From Larkinella rosea (lineage in GTDB: Bacteria > Bacteroidota > Bacteroidia > Cytophagales > Spirosomataceae), in NCBI RefSeq assembly GCF_003858635.1, contig NZ_RQJO01000015.1:496001-560000 (forward strand): 64,000 nt of DNA. The letters run 5' to 3'. The position numbers and the translations under genes were made by a program. Positions 23,121 to 32,021 of the stretch are shown piece by piece. Under the pieces are notes generated by a model. It was given only the letters and a program-made list of their open reading frames with translations, searched no databases and was not told where the DNA came from. Each line of letters begins with the position of its first letter. Within the stretch, counting starts at the first letter, position 1.

Positions 23121-25291
23121 ACGTTAAAAAAGCCATTCTGCGCCGGGCTACCATTGCCTCTGTGGCCATTTGTGTGTTTGCCATTGCGATCATCGGGCAA
23201 CTGGTGAAAGTGCAGTTTTTTCGGAGTCAGGACGGAACTTTGTGGAAAGAACGCATTACGCAGTCGCACATCCGGCGCGATACGTTGCGAGCCACACGCG
23301 GTAATATTTATTCGAGCAATGGCAGCTTTCTGGCCACGTCGCTGCCCTATTATTACGTCGGGATTGACCCGCTCATTGCCAAAACCGATTCGTTTAACAA
23401 GAAAATCGACTCGCTTGGCCTCTTGCTGGCGCAGAAATTTGGCGATCGTTCGCGGGACGAATACGCGTATATGATTCGGAAGGCGCGGGAAAACGAACGC
23501 CAGTACCTGTTGCTCAACCGGAAAAAAATTACGTACCAGGAACGGATGGAAATGCAGAAATGGCCTTTTTTTCGTCGCGATCGCTCAAAAAGCGGTTTGG
23601 GGGGAGGCAAGTTCGACGCGGTCTATCAACGTTACCATCCATACGGGCGAATGGCGCTGCGGACAGTTGGCTACCTGAATCCCGAAACCGCCAAAGGATT
23701 CGTCGGGCTGGAGTCCAGTTTTCAGAAGGAATTAGCGGGTAAGAACGGGGTCGGTCTGGTAGAAGCGCTGTCGGGTGGTGTGCGCATGCCGATCGAGGAC
23801 GGTTCCGACATCAAACCGGAGCCGGGGCTGGATATTTACACGACCATCGACGTCAATTTTCAGGATATGGCCGAAACCGCTTTGCTGCACGGGTTGGAAA
23901 AATACGAAGCGGAACAAGGTTGCCTGGTCGTGATGGAAGTAGAAACCGGCGAAATCCGGGCGATGGCAAACCTGACATTCCGCAATGGCAAATACGTTGA
24001 AAACTTCAACCATGCGCTGGCGGGCGGCACCGACCCCGGCTCGACCTTCAAACTGCCGACGATGGTGGCGCTGCTGGAAGAAAAAATGATCCGGCCCGAA
24101 CAGATGGTGCACACGGGGGGCGGAGTGGTGTCGTACTACGGTCGCCGGATTTCCGACGCCAAACGGGGCGGTCACGGCAGCATTACGGCGCAGCAGGTTT
24201 TCGAAAAATCGTCGAACGTGGGTGTTCACATGCTGATGAGCGGTTTTTATAACCGCCCGGACACCTATTGCCGGTACATGCGCCGTTTCAAACTGGATAA
24301 ACCGATCGGCCTGCGGCTCAATGGCGAAACAAAACCGGTGGTTCCCAATCCGCAGTCGCCGGGCTGGAGCCGACTGTCGCTGAACTCGATGGCAATTGGG
24401 TATGAACTGAAACTGACGCCCTTGCAGATGCTGACGTTTTACAACGCTATTGCCAACGATGGCAAGTGGGTGCAGCCGATGCTGGTCAAACAGGTTCGGC
24501 GCGCCAACGAAGTGGTGAAAGAATACGAACCGTTTGTATCGCAGGAACCGCTTTGCAGCCAGAAAACCATTCGGATCGTGAAAAATATGCTGGAAGGCGT
24601 CGTGGAACGCGGAACGGCCAAGAAAAGCAAAAGTCCGTATTACCGGTTTGCCGGAAAAACCGGTACGGCCCAGAAACTGATCAACGGCCGGTATCAGGTC
24701 GGGAAATATTATACGTCGTTCATTGGCTATTTCCCCGCCGAAAAACCGAAATACAGCATTTGCGTAGTAGTCGATTCACCTCATGGCGCCAACATCGATC
24801 TGTTGTACGGCGGCAGTGTATCGGCCCCGGTTTTTCGCGAAATTGCCGACCGGATTTTTGCGTATGATGTTCGGATGCACCGGCCCGTCGCCATTGCGTC
24901 CAAACCCGCCCGTCAGTCCGGCGATGGCATCAAAGCCGGTTTTGCCGACGACATCCGGACCATCAGCACGGAGCTGAACATGGATGCCCAACCCAATGCC
25001 GAGGGCTGGGTAACGCCCGAAAAACAGGGTTCCAAAACGCAGTGGGTGAGTCAAACCGCCCGCGAAAAAGTTCCCGATCTGCGCGGTATGACGCTGCGCG
25101 ATGCCTTACACCTGCTCGAAAACCGGGGCTTTCGGGTGCGGTTTGAAGGCTACGGGAAGGTGATCGACCAGTCGGTTCCGCCGGGCGATCCGCTGCCGAG
25201 TCCGCGCAAAATCACACTTACCCTACGACAGGCCGCCAAACCGGATACGCTGGTGGTGGCTCTAAACAAAAAAAACCAATCCGGAAGATAA
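23117..25291 (+). CDS. ftsI: Septal penicillin-binding protein FtsI with PASTA domain
   Basis: 724 residues. Short cytoplasmic tail and one membrane helix (ATIASVAICVFAIAIIGQL), the dimerisation domain with RGNIYSSNGSFLA, and a transpeptidase domain with STFK (active-site Ser near residue 308), SSN (near 364) and KTGT (near 513). A C-terminal PASTA domain spans about 644-706 (VPDLRGMTLRDALHLLENRG). PASTA domains are unusual in enteric FtsI but common in Bacteroidota and Firmicutes SpoVD-like PBPs. It cross-links septal peptidoglycan and forms a translationally coupled pair with ftsL. MurE follows after 30 nt. Confidence 0.94.
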   Translation: MNVKKAILRRATIASVAICVFAIAIIGQLVKVQFFRSQDGTLWKERITQSHIRRDTLRATRGNIYSSNGSFLATSLPYYYVGIDPLIAKTDSFNKKIDSLGLLLAQKFGDRSRDEYAYMIRKARENERQYLLLNRKKITYQERMEMQKWPFFRRDRSKSGLGGGKFDAVYQRYHPYGRMALRTVGYLNPETAKGFVGLESSFQKELAGKNGVGLVEALSGGVRMPIEDGSDIKPEPGLDIYTTIDVNFQDMAETALLHGLEKYEAEQGCLVVMEVETGEIRAMANLTFRNGKYVENFNHALAGGTDPGSTFKLPTMVALLEEKMIRPEQMVHTGGGVVSYYGRRISDAKRGGHGSITAQQVFEKSSNVGVHMLMSGFYNRPDTYCRYMRRFKLDKPIGLRLNGETKPVVPNPQSPGWSRLSLNSMAIGYELKLTPLQMLTFYNAIANDGKWVQPMLVKQVRRANEVVKEYEPFVSQEPLCSQKTIRIVKNMLEGVVERGTAKKSKSPYYRFAGKTGTAQKLINGRYQVGKYYTSFIGYFPAEKPKYSICVVVDSPHGANIDLLYGGSVSAPVFREIADRIFAYDVRMHRPVAIASKPARQSGDGIKAGFADDIRTISTELNMDAQPNAEGWVTPEKQGSKTQWVSQTAREKVPDLRGMTLRDALHLLENRGFRVRFEGYGKVIDQSVPPGDPLPSPRKITLTLRQAAKPDTLVVALNKKNQSGR

Positions 25292-25321
25292 CCGTCAACT
25301 TGACCGTCTTCCCATCGTATT

Positions 25322-26776
25322 ATGCAGTTAACCAGTCTTTTATATAAAGTACCGTTGCAATCGACGTCCGGTGATATGAACGTCGAGGTCGGGAAATTAA
25401 CCATGGATTCGCGGCAGGCGGCTCCCGGCGGTTTATTTGCGGCCATTCGCGGCACGCAAACCGACGGCCATCAGTTTATCGGCAAAGCCGTTGAGCAGGG
25501 CGCTGCCGTTATCTTGTGTGAAGAATTGCCCGAAAACCGCTCGGAACAGGTGACTTACGTCCAGGTTCAGGACAGCAGTTATGCGCTGGGGCTGATTGCG
25601 GCCAATTTCTACAACCATCCGTCCCGCAAATTAAAACTGGTGGGCGTAACGGGTACCAACGGCAAAACCTCGACGGCAACCTTACTCTTCCGGCTTTTCC
25701 AGCGCATGGGCTACCGGTCGGGTCTGCTGTCGACGGTGCAGAACCAGATCGACGAGACGGTTATTCCGGCGACCCACACCACACCCGACACCATTGCGCT
25801 GAACGAGTTGCTGGAACAAATGGTCCAGCGCGGCTGTACGCACTGTTTTATGGAAGTGAGTTCGCATGCAATGGTGCAGCAGCGGGTAGCCGGTTTGCAG
25901 TTTGCCGGTGGGATTTTTACGAACATCACCCACGATCACCTCGATTTTCATCACACGTTTGATAATTACATCAAGGCCAAAAAAAGCTTTTTTGATCAAC
26001 TGCCCGCGTCGGCCTTTGCGCTCACCAACCTGGACGATAAACGCGGGCTGGTGATGCTGCAAAATACCGCGGCCCGCAAAGAAAGCTACTCGCTGCAAAC
26101 GCTGGGGTCGTTCAAGGGGCGGATTTTGTCGGAAGGTTTGTTTGGCATGCAGATGGACGTCGATGGGCGGGAAGTGTGGTTCAAACTGACGGGTCGGTTC
26201 AACGCCTATAACCTGCTGGCGGTTTACGGCGCAGCGGTTTTGCTGGGCGAAGATCCCGAAGAATCGCTGACGCAGCTTTCCGACTTGCCGAGTCCGCCGG
26301 GCCGGTTTGAGATGGTGATTTCGGACAGTAAGATTGTCGGGATTGTCGATTACGCGCACACGCCCGATGCGCTGCAAAACGTGCTGGAAACGATTGCCGG
26401 TTTGCGGCAGGGCAATGAGCGGGTCATTACGGTGGTGGGTTGCGGAGGAAACCGTGATGCGGCCAAGCGTCCGATCATGGCCGAAATTGCCTGTAAATTC
26501 AGCGATCGGGTGATTCTGACGTCCGACAATCCACGGAACGAAGATCCGATGGCGATTCTGGAACAGATGCAGGCCGGTGTGCCGCCGATTCATTTCAAGA
26601 AAACCCAAACGATCGAGGATCGGCACGAAGCCATTTACCGGGCCGTTGAACTGGCCCAACCCAACGATGTCATTTTAATCGCCGGAAAAGGCCACGAAAC
26701 CTATCAGGAAATCAAGGGCGTCAAACATGATTTCGACGACCGCAAAGTGCTCCGTGCCGCCTTTCAACAATCATGA
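25322..26776 (+). CDS. murE: UDP-MurNAc-L-Ala-D-Glu:meso-diaminopimelate ligase MurE
   Basis: 484 residues. Adds the third amino acid to the peptidoglycan precursor in the cytoplasm. The ATP loop GVTGTNGKTST lies near residue 108, the Mur ligase motif HTTPDTIALN and the EVSSHAM block follow, and the substrate motif DNPRNEDP near residue 400 has the Arg that selects meso-diaminopimelate, so the wall is DAP-type. The final GKGHETYQEIKG is typical. It sits between ftsI and mraY and is followed by an imperfect inverted repeat. Confidence 0.96.
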   Translation: MQLTSLLYKVPLQSTSGDMNVEVGKLTMDSRQAAPGGLFAAIRGTQTDGHQFIGKAVEQGAAVILCEELPENRSEQVTYVQVQDSSYALGLIAANFYNHPSRKLKLVGVTGTNGKTSTATLLFRLFQRMGYRSGLLSTVQNQIDETVIPATHTTPDTIALNELLEQMVQRGCTHCFMEVSSHAMVQQRVAGLQFAGGIFTNITHDHLDFHHTFDNYIKAKKSFFDQLPASAFALTNLDDKRGLVMLQNTAARKESYSLQTLGSFKGRILSEGLFGMQMDVDGREVWFKLTGRFNAYNLLAVYGAAVLLGEDPEESLTQLSDLPSPPGRFEMVISDSKIVGIVDYAHTPDALQNVLETIAGLRQGNERVITVVGCGGNRDAAKRPIMAEIACKFSDRVILTSDNPRNEDPMAILEQMQAGVPPIHFKKTQTIEDRHEAIYRAVELAQPNDVILIAGKGHETYQEIKGVKHDFDDRKVLRAAFQQS

Positions 26777-26789
26777 GTTTGATGGTTTT

Positions 26790-26882
26790 AATGGCTAAAA
26801 AGGGTTAAATGGTTTAGATTGTTAACTGGTTACTAGATGCATGCGAACCGTTTTAGCCATTTAACCCTTAAAGCCATCCAAC
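26790..26882. repeat. Imperfect inverted repeat between murE and mraY
   Basis: ATGGCTAAAAAGGGTTAAAT on the left and ATTTAACCCTTAAAGCCAT on the right pair with small gaps, and a second copy of the motif AGCCATTTAACCC makes it doubly repeated. It sits within the dcw operon and could weaken or process the transcript between murE and mraY. Confidence 0.65.
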
Positions 26883-26930
26883 CTTTTTGGCCGTCAAAAC
26901 CGTCCTAAAGTAATTCAACATACTGACTTT

Positions 26931-28148
26931 ATGCTCTATTACCTTTTTACGTACCTCGATCAGCAATTTGACTTTCCCGGTGCTGGGGTTTTTCAGTATT
27001 TATCATTTCGGGCGGGCGCGGCCATTACGCTGTCGCTGCTGATTGCCGCCGTTTACGGACGGGAGATCATCGACCGGCTCCGGAGTTTGCAGATTGGCGA
27101 GGAAATCCGGGATCTGGGGCTGGAAGGACAAATGCAGAAACGCGGTACGCCGACGATGGGCGGTTTTATCATCCTGGCGTCGCTGGTTTTCCCAACCTTG
27201 TTGTTCGCCAAATTGACCAACGTGTACATCGTTCTGCTGCTGGTTTCGACGATCTGGACGGGAATGATCGGTTTTATCGACGACTACATCAAGGTTTTCA
27301 AGAAAAATAAGGAGGGTTTACAGGGCAAGTTCAAGGTTGTCGGGCAGGTTGGGCTGGGGCTGATTGTTGGCTTGACGCTCTATTTCAACGAGCACGTCAA
27401 AATCCGGGTGTATAAACCGGGTCTGATCAATACGTCGATCGGTCAGGTGGAAAACGGTGCGTATCAGGATATTAAATCGATGTCGACCACGGTTCCGTTC
27501 CTGAAGAATAATGACTTCAATTACACGTCGTTGCTGCCCGATTTCATCCCCGACGAATACACCTGGATTCTGTACGTCGCCATTGTCATCTTCATTGTCA
27601 CGGCGGTTTCCAACGGCGCCAACATTACCGACGGCATCGACGGTTTAGCTGCCGGAACATCCGTGATCATCGGCCTGACGCTGGGCGTATTTGCCTATCT
27701 GTCGAACAACAAACCGTTTTCGCAATACCTGAACATCATGTACATCCCCAATTCGGGCGAAATGGTGATTTTCTGCGCGGCTTTTGTGGGAGCCTGCATC
27801 GGTTTTTTATGGTACAATTCTTACCCGGCGCAGGTTTTCATGGGTGATACCGGGAGTTTGATGCTGGGAAGTATCATCGCCGTTCTGGCGCTGGCCACCC
27901 GCAAGGAACTGCTGATTCCGATTGTCTGCGGTATTTTTCTGGTCGAACTCGTGTCGGTTATCATGCAGGTCAGTTATTTCCGGTACACCAAGCGAAGGTA
28001 CGGCGAAGGACGGCGAATCTTTCTGATGTCGCCCTTACACCACCATTTTCAGAAAAAAGGCTACCACGAAGCCAAAATCGTCACCCGGTTCTGGATTGTC
28101 GCCATCATTTTGGCGGTTATTAGTCTGGTGACGCTGAAATTGCGCTGA
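26931..28148 (+). CDS. mraY: Phospho-N-acetylmuramoyl-pentapeptide transferase MraY
   Basis: 405 residues with about ten membrane helices. It moves phospho-MurNAc-pentapeptide to undecaprenyl phosphate, forming lipid I. Diagnostic blocks: [29 protein letters not shown] (catalytic Asp pair near residue 116), [14 protein letters not shown] near 230, [11 protein letters not shown] near 304 and [12 protein letters not shown] near 365. An insert of about 35 residues between the FNEHVKIR and TYTWILYV-like segments is typical of Bacteroidota MraY. In many genomes murD and ftsW follow; here the cluster ends. Confidence 0.96.
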   Translation: MLYYLFTYLDQQFDFPGAGVFQYLSFRAGAAITLSLLIAAVYGREIIDRLRSLQIGEEIRDLGLEGQMQKRGTPTMGGFIILASLVFPTLLFAKLTNVYIVLLLVSTIWTGMIGFIDDYIKVFKKNKEGLQGKFKVVGQVGLGLIVGLTLYFNEHVKIRVYKPGLINTSIGQVENGAYQDIKSMSTTVPFLKNNDFNYTSLLPDFIPDEYTWILYVAIVIFIVTAVSNGANITDGIDGLAAGTSVIIGLTLGVFAYLSNNKPFSQYLNIMYIPNSGEMVIFCAAFVGACIGFLWYNSYPAQVFMGDTGSLMLGSIIAVLALATRKELLIPIVCGIFLVELVSVIMQVSYFRYTKRRYGEGRRIFLMSPLHHHFQKKGYHEAKIVTRFWIVAIILAVISLVTLKLR

Positions 28149-28241
28149 TGGAGGTTGCCATTCACCGTCGGCACCGGGCATTCGGTGCAAGATTCCGGTT
28201 CGGAACAGCCAGCGGCAGTTGGCAGAACAGAACGGGATAAG

Positions 28242-28249
28242 TACCTTTG
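28242..28249 (+). promoter_or_regulatory. Candidate -7 box TACCTTTG at the EamA start
   Basis: It matches TAnnTTTG but ends only 3 nt before the ATG at 28253. If it is used, transcription would start at or just inside the ORF, giving a leaderless message or pointing to a later start codon. It could be a chance match. Confidence 0.3.
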
Positions 28250-28252
28250 GCA

Positions 28253-29110
28253 ATGTCTTCCCGCCTAAGTCTGCTCATTGGCGTTCTGTGCATCAGTATC
28301 TTCCCGGTTTTGGTAAAATCAACGCCCATTTCCGGCATCAGTGATGCGTTTTACCGCATGAGTATCGCCACCGTTCTGCTCTGGCCTTATGTGGTCATTA
28401 GCCGGAAATGGGAGCCGAAAACGCTTCATTACTGGAAACCGATCATCATTTGCAGAGTCTTTTTTGCAACCGATATTGCGGTTTGGAATCTATCGATTCA
28501 CTATTCAACCGCCACACAAGCCAGTTTGCTGACTAACCTGTCGCCCATCTGGGTGGGAATCAGCACCTTTTTGTTTTTCCCCGAAAAACCGAATAAATTC
28601 TTCTGGCTGGGAACGGCCCTCGCAGTGGTCGGCCTGGTGTTGCTGATGGGCGTTGAGACCTTTGTTCAAATGAAATTCGACCTCGGTTTTTTATTGGCAG
28701 TACTATCGGGCCTGTTATACGCCGGTTACATCGTGGTGAGCAAAACGGTTTTGAAACGCGTATCGATCCTGAATTTTATGGCTTGCAGCACAACGGTTTC
28801 GAGTCTTTTTCTGCTGACCGTTTGCGGGCTTCTGCACGAACCACTCTGGGGTTTTGAACGCCGAATCTGGGGTTCATTGCTCATTCAGGCGCTGATTTGC
28901 CAGCTGCTGGGCTGGTTTTCGGTCAGTTACGCGCTTCAGAAGATCGACGCGCAACGGGTTTCGCTGAGCTTACTCAGTCAGGCCGTTGTAACCGGTTTTA
29001 TCGCCTGGGTGTTCATCGACGAGAAAATCACGTTTCAAATGATTCTGGGCGGAATCATTATTCTGCTGGGCATTGCCGTCACGTTTAAACGTACCGTATC
29101 CACAGCCTAA
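28253..29110 (+). CDS. EamA/DMT family transporter
   Basis: About 285 residues with ten membrane helices arranged as two EamA repeats. The first repeat has the typical ISDAFYRMSIATVLLWP and the exit helix LLTNLSPIWVGISTFLFFPE; the second has LSGLLYAGYIVVSKTVL and LLSQAVVTGFIAWVFIDEKI. These drug/metabolite transporters export amino acids, nucleotide sugars or drugs; the substrate is unknown. I use the ATG at 28253; a TTG two codons upstream is possible. It interrupts the usual continuation of the dcw cluster after mraY, about 100 nt away. Confidence 0.87.
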   Translation: MSSRLSLLIGVLCISIFPVLVKSTPISGISDAFYRMSIATVLLWPYVVISRKWEPKTLHYWKPIIICRVFFATDIAVWNLSIHYSTATQASLLTNLSPIWVGISTFLFFPEKPNKFFWLGTALAVVGLVLLMGVETFVQMKFDLGFLLAVLSGLLYAGYIVVSKTVLKRVSILNFMACSTTVSSLFLLTVCGLLHEPLWGFERRIWGSLLIQALICQLLGWFSVSYALQKIDAQRVSLSLLSQAVVTGFIAWVFIDEKITFQMILGGIIILLGIAVTFKRTVSTA

Positions 29111-29136
29111 AGAGCGGCCGTACGCCCGTAGGTTCG

Positions 29137-29463
29137 TTAACCGGTTACCTGTCGAACCATGGCTTCGAGTTTCTGAAGCGGCAGCACACCCGACTGCCGC
29201 CAGACAATTTTGCCCTTGTGGAACAAAATCATCGTCGGTACGCTCTGGATCTGGTAGGTGCCGGAAGCCCAGCGGCTTTTGTCGACGTCGACTTTGATGA
29301 TCCGGAGCTTGTCGCCCGTTCGTTCGGCGAGTTGTTTCAGTGTGGGAGCCAGCACTTTACAGGGCCCGCACCAGTCGGCGTAAAAGTCGACCAGTACGGG
29401 TTTGTCTCCCCGGATAATATCGTGAAACGATTCGTTTTGGGCCGTGTTTGTTGCGTTGCTCAT
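29137..29463 (-). CDS. trxA: Thioredoxin
   Basis: 108 residues, a stand-alone cytoplasmic thioredoxin. The active site WCGPC at residues 31-35 is preceded by VLVDFYAD, and the cis-Pro loop is VPTMILFHKG. It reduces protein disulfides with electrons from thioredoxin reductase. It is convergent with the EamA gene, separated by 26 nt. It lies next to but is not clearly co-transcribed with the secreted NTF2-like protein gene. Confidence 0.93.
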   Translation of the reverse strand: MSNATNTAQNESFHDIIRGDKPVLVDFYADWCGPCKVLAPTLKQLAERTGDKLRIIKVDVDKSRWASGTYQIQSVPTMILFHKGKIVWRQSGVLPLQKLEAMVRQVTG

Positions 29464-29537
29464 AAGGATTACCGGGCAAAATAGACACCGGCACGTTCAT
29501 AACAACGGCATCCGGCAGGAAGTTTTAGCCATAGAAA

Positions 29538-30017
29538 CTATTTACTGGCCTGAGCCGTCATGGTGTTCAGATTGGTGAGCGCCGTCACGTGAATAATTTT
29601 CCACTTTCCGTCGATCTTTTCCACCACGCGCGATTCTTTTGAATCGGTTTTGCCATGGCTATCCAGCAGCGTTTGGTCGTACCACACAAAAGCCATATTT
29701 CCGTTCTGGTGAATCGTATAGTTTGCGTTTTTGACCGTTACATTGTCGGCCGGTCGTCCGCTTTTGAACTGGTTCCGGAACTGCTTTTCCATATTTCCCC
29801 ACCCTTTGATCAGGGTAAAATCGCCACCGTAGAGATTGGCGGCAAACGAAATATAAGGCGTGTGGGCCCAGCAATCTGCCCACTTGGCCTTGTCGCGCTT
29901 AAAGAAACCCACCGTTTCATTGTAGAGTACATTTTTGATGGCGGCATGATCAGTTTGCCCAAAGCCGGATAGAACCGGGCCAACCAGGACGACGCATAAA
30001 ATAAGAAGCTTTTTCAT
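29538..30017 (-). CDS. Secreted NTF2-like protein (DUF4440/SnoaL type)
   Basis: 159 residues from the ATG at 30017, chosen because it begins a clear signal peptide (MKKLLILCVVLVGPVLSGFGQ); an ORF start 99 nt upstream would bury it. The mature part has the NTF2-like pattern IKNVLYNETVGFFKRDKAKW, ADCWAH, TLIKGWGNMEKQF, and a final KWKIIHVTALTNL. Such secreted cone-fold proteins are widespread in Bacteroidota and their roles are mostly unknown. Confidence 0.75.
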   Translation of the reverse strand: MKKLLILCVVLVGPVLSGFGQTDHAAIKNVLYNETVGFFKRDKAKWADCWAHTPYISFAANLYGGDFTLIKGWGNMEKQFRNQFKSGRPADNVTVKNANYTIHQNGNMAFVWYDQTLLDSHGKTDSKESRVVEKIDGKWKIIHVTALTNLNTMTAQASK

Positions 30018-30137
30018 GATCGTATCAGGGAATGGTGTAGTATGAAGATAGTTTATTTTATTGTAATAATCAAATAATATTTTGTATTTTAACTGTTTAT
30101 ACGTATAATGTAACAACCGCTATTTACTTTCGGGACG

Positions 30138-30941
30138 ATGTCTGACCAAACCGCCACCAGCCGGGCAGAAATGCCCAAAGCCGCCAATCCGATTCTGGAA
30201 CGCAGAACCGTTGAAAACAGCAACCGTAATTTGTTGAAACACCTGAAACCGGGCCTGTCGGTGCTGGATGTGGGCTGTGGTTCCGGCGCCATCACGCGCG
30301 GCATTGCCGAACGGGTCGGCCCGCAAGGCCGTGTACTGGGGATCGATCCCAGCGAGAACCTGATTGTTCAGGCCCGCTCACATTCCGAATCCCTTCCGCA
30401 ACTGGCTTTTCAACAGGCGGATATTTACAGCTACGAGACCGCCGAACGGTTCGATATCGTGACCTGTGCGCGCGTGCTGCAATGGCTGGCAAAACCGGAA
30501 GAAGCCCTGGCTCGAATGGCTAATCTGGTAAAGCCGGGCGGTTTTCTGGCCGTGCTGGACTACAATCACGAGAAAGTGGAATGGACGCCCGAGCCTCCCG
30601 AGGCTATGCGAAAATTCTACGGAGCGTTTCTGAAATGGCGGCAGGAAGCCGGTTTCGACAATGCGATTGCCGATAACCTGAAAGCCCACTTTGAGCAACT
30701 CGGTTTTACGGAAATAACGATTGAGCCGCAGTTTGAAAGCAGTGTGAAGACCGAACCGACCTTTGCCGTCGCCAGTCGCATTTGGTCGGAAGTGGCCGAA
30801 CTCCGTGGTCCGCAGTTGGTGAGGGACGGCTATGTTTCGGAAGAAGACCGGCTGGCGGCTATTGAAGCCTACGATCAGTGGATTGCCACGACCGGCGAAT
30901 CCATGCAGTTGTATTTACTGGCAGTGGAAGCGAAGAAATAG
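30138..30941 (+). CDS. Class I SAM-dependent methyltransferase
   Basis: 267 residues. Motif I VLDVGCGSGAITRGIA, motif II LGIDPSENLI, motif III-like FDIVTCARVLQWLAKPEEAL and a GGFLAVLDYNHE post-motif follow the UbiE/COQ5-like order. Without a conserved substrate pocket sequence the methyl acceptor is unknown. It is divergent from the NTF2-like gene over 120 nt that hold both promoters. An inverted repeat starts 8 nt after its stop. Confidence 0.85.
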   Translation: MSDQTATSRAEMPKAANPILERRTVENSNRNLLKHLKPGLSVLDVGCGSGAITRGIAERVGPQGRVLGIDPSENLIVQARSHSESLPQLAFQQADIYSYETAERFDIVTCARVLQWLAKPEEALARMANLVKPGGFLAVLDYNHEKVEWTPEPPEAMRKFYGAFLKWRQEAGFDNAIADNLKAHFEQLGFTEITIEPQFESSVKTEPTFAVASRIWSEVAELRGPQLVRDGYVSEEDRLAAIEAYDQWIATTGESMQLYLLAVEAKK

Positions 30942-30948
30942 TATTCGG

Positions 30949-31019
30949 TTTACGGTTTTCCGGATGCGGTTGGCTGACGCATGATAAAAAGAACGCGTCA
31001 GCCAACCGAATACCGTAAA
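30949..31019. repeat. Inverted repeat of the TTTACGGT...GGCTGACGC family
   Basis: Outer TTTACGGT/ACCGTAAA and inner GGTTGGCTGACGC/GCGTCAGCCAACC arms. It lies between convergent methyltransferase and FKBP genes (8 nt and 3 nt from their stops), so it can act as a shared terminator. Confidence 0.8.
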
Positions 31020-31021
31020 AC

Positions 31022-31933
31022 CTACTTCTTAACCGATTTGACGGTTATTTCGAACGCCAGTGGTGTGTAAGGCGGAACGACGTAATAGCCTTTCGACTGG
31101 TCATAACTGCCCTGCACGCCATAGCCCCGCAACGATGGAAACACCAGCAAGGCTTTGTCGCCCACTTTCAGTTTGGTGACACCCATACTGAACCCTTCAA
31201 TGTATTGTCCGGACCCAGCGACGAAGGTTAGCGAGTCACTCTTATCGAAAGGCGTTGTTCCGCGAAGTGAATTGGCCGTATAGGCAACGGTAACGGTATT
31301 CCCCGCAGCTATGGTCGAACCAGTTCCAGGCGTAATTCGATATACCCGGATACTATTGGCAGTGTCAATTGGAGCAGACAAATTTTTGATAGTGACGTAA
31401 TCGTCTATTTGCTGTTCTTCTGTCCGTGACCGAATTAATTTCACATCGAAGATGACAGCACTATAAGCGGGCATTTTGTCTTTGCGGGTATCGTTCCCGA
31501 ATCCAATGCTGGAAGGCATGAAAAACCGTCCGGTTTGACCTTCTTTCAGCAACAGGAAACCTTCTTCCAGGCCCTGAACGACTACACCCGATAAAAACGG
31601 AATATAGGCCGATTTCGTGGCGTTGGCGCTATCGACCAAAACCGCTTTTTTCGTCGTTGGATCGATATACGACAAGGTATAGGTAAACTCCAGTTCATTG
31701 GCTGGGGTGGCTGCTTTGCCGGAGGCTGAAACACCACTGATCAGATAGTATAATCCCGAAGGGGAGAGGGTTACTTTGTCCTGTAACTGGTTGGCCGTGA
31801 GGTAATCTTTAATTTGCTGATCGTTCAAAGCCGCCTGGCCTGCATTCGGATCGGTGAGATCGTTATTGAAACAGGAAGTCAGCCCGACCATCAGCAACAA
31901 GGCAATAAATACACTTAGATGCTTGGAATTCAT
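31022..31933 (-). CDS. Lipoprotein with two FKBP-type peptidyl-prolyl isomerase domains
   Basis: About 303 residues from the ATG at 31933. The lipobox is GLTSC near residue 21. Two FKBP-type domains follow: about 85-165 (VVVQGLEEGFLLLKEGQTG, FFMPSSIGFGND, AVIFDVKLI) and about 205-303 (VTVAYTANSLRGTTPFDKSD, YIEGFSMGVTKLKVGDKAL, GYGVQGSY). They catalyse proline isomerisation or act as chaperones for outer-membrane proteins. The domain pairing with a linker is common in Bacteroidota. It is followed by the inverted repeat shared with the methyltransferase. Confidence 0.88.
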   Translation of the reverse strand: MNSKHLSVFIALLLMVGLTSCFNNDLTDPNAGQAALNDQQIKDYLTANQLQDKVTLSPSGLYYLISGVSASGKAATPANELEFTYTLSYIDPTTKKAVLVDSANATKSAYIPFLSGVVVQGLEEGFLLLKEGQTGRFFMPSSIGFGNDTRKDKMPAYSAVIFDVKLIRSRTEEQQIDDYVTIKNLSAPIDTANSIRVYRITPGTGSTIAAGNTVTVAYTANSLRGTTPFDKSDSLTFVAGSGQYIEGFSMGVTKLKVGDKALLVFPSLRGYGVQGSYDQSKGYYVVPPYTPLAFEITVKSVKK

Positions 31934-32021
31934 GCTCGCAATTAAATTCATATAGAATAGATAAGGTGTAACTCTACTAATGACCCCATAGTCTGAGAAA
32001 GCGTTGCAATAAACGATAAAA

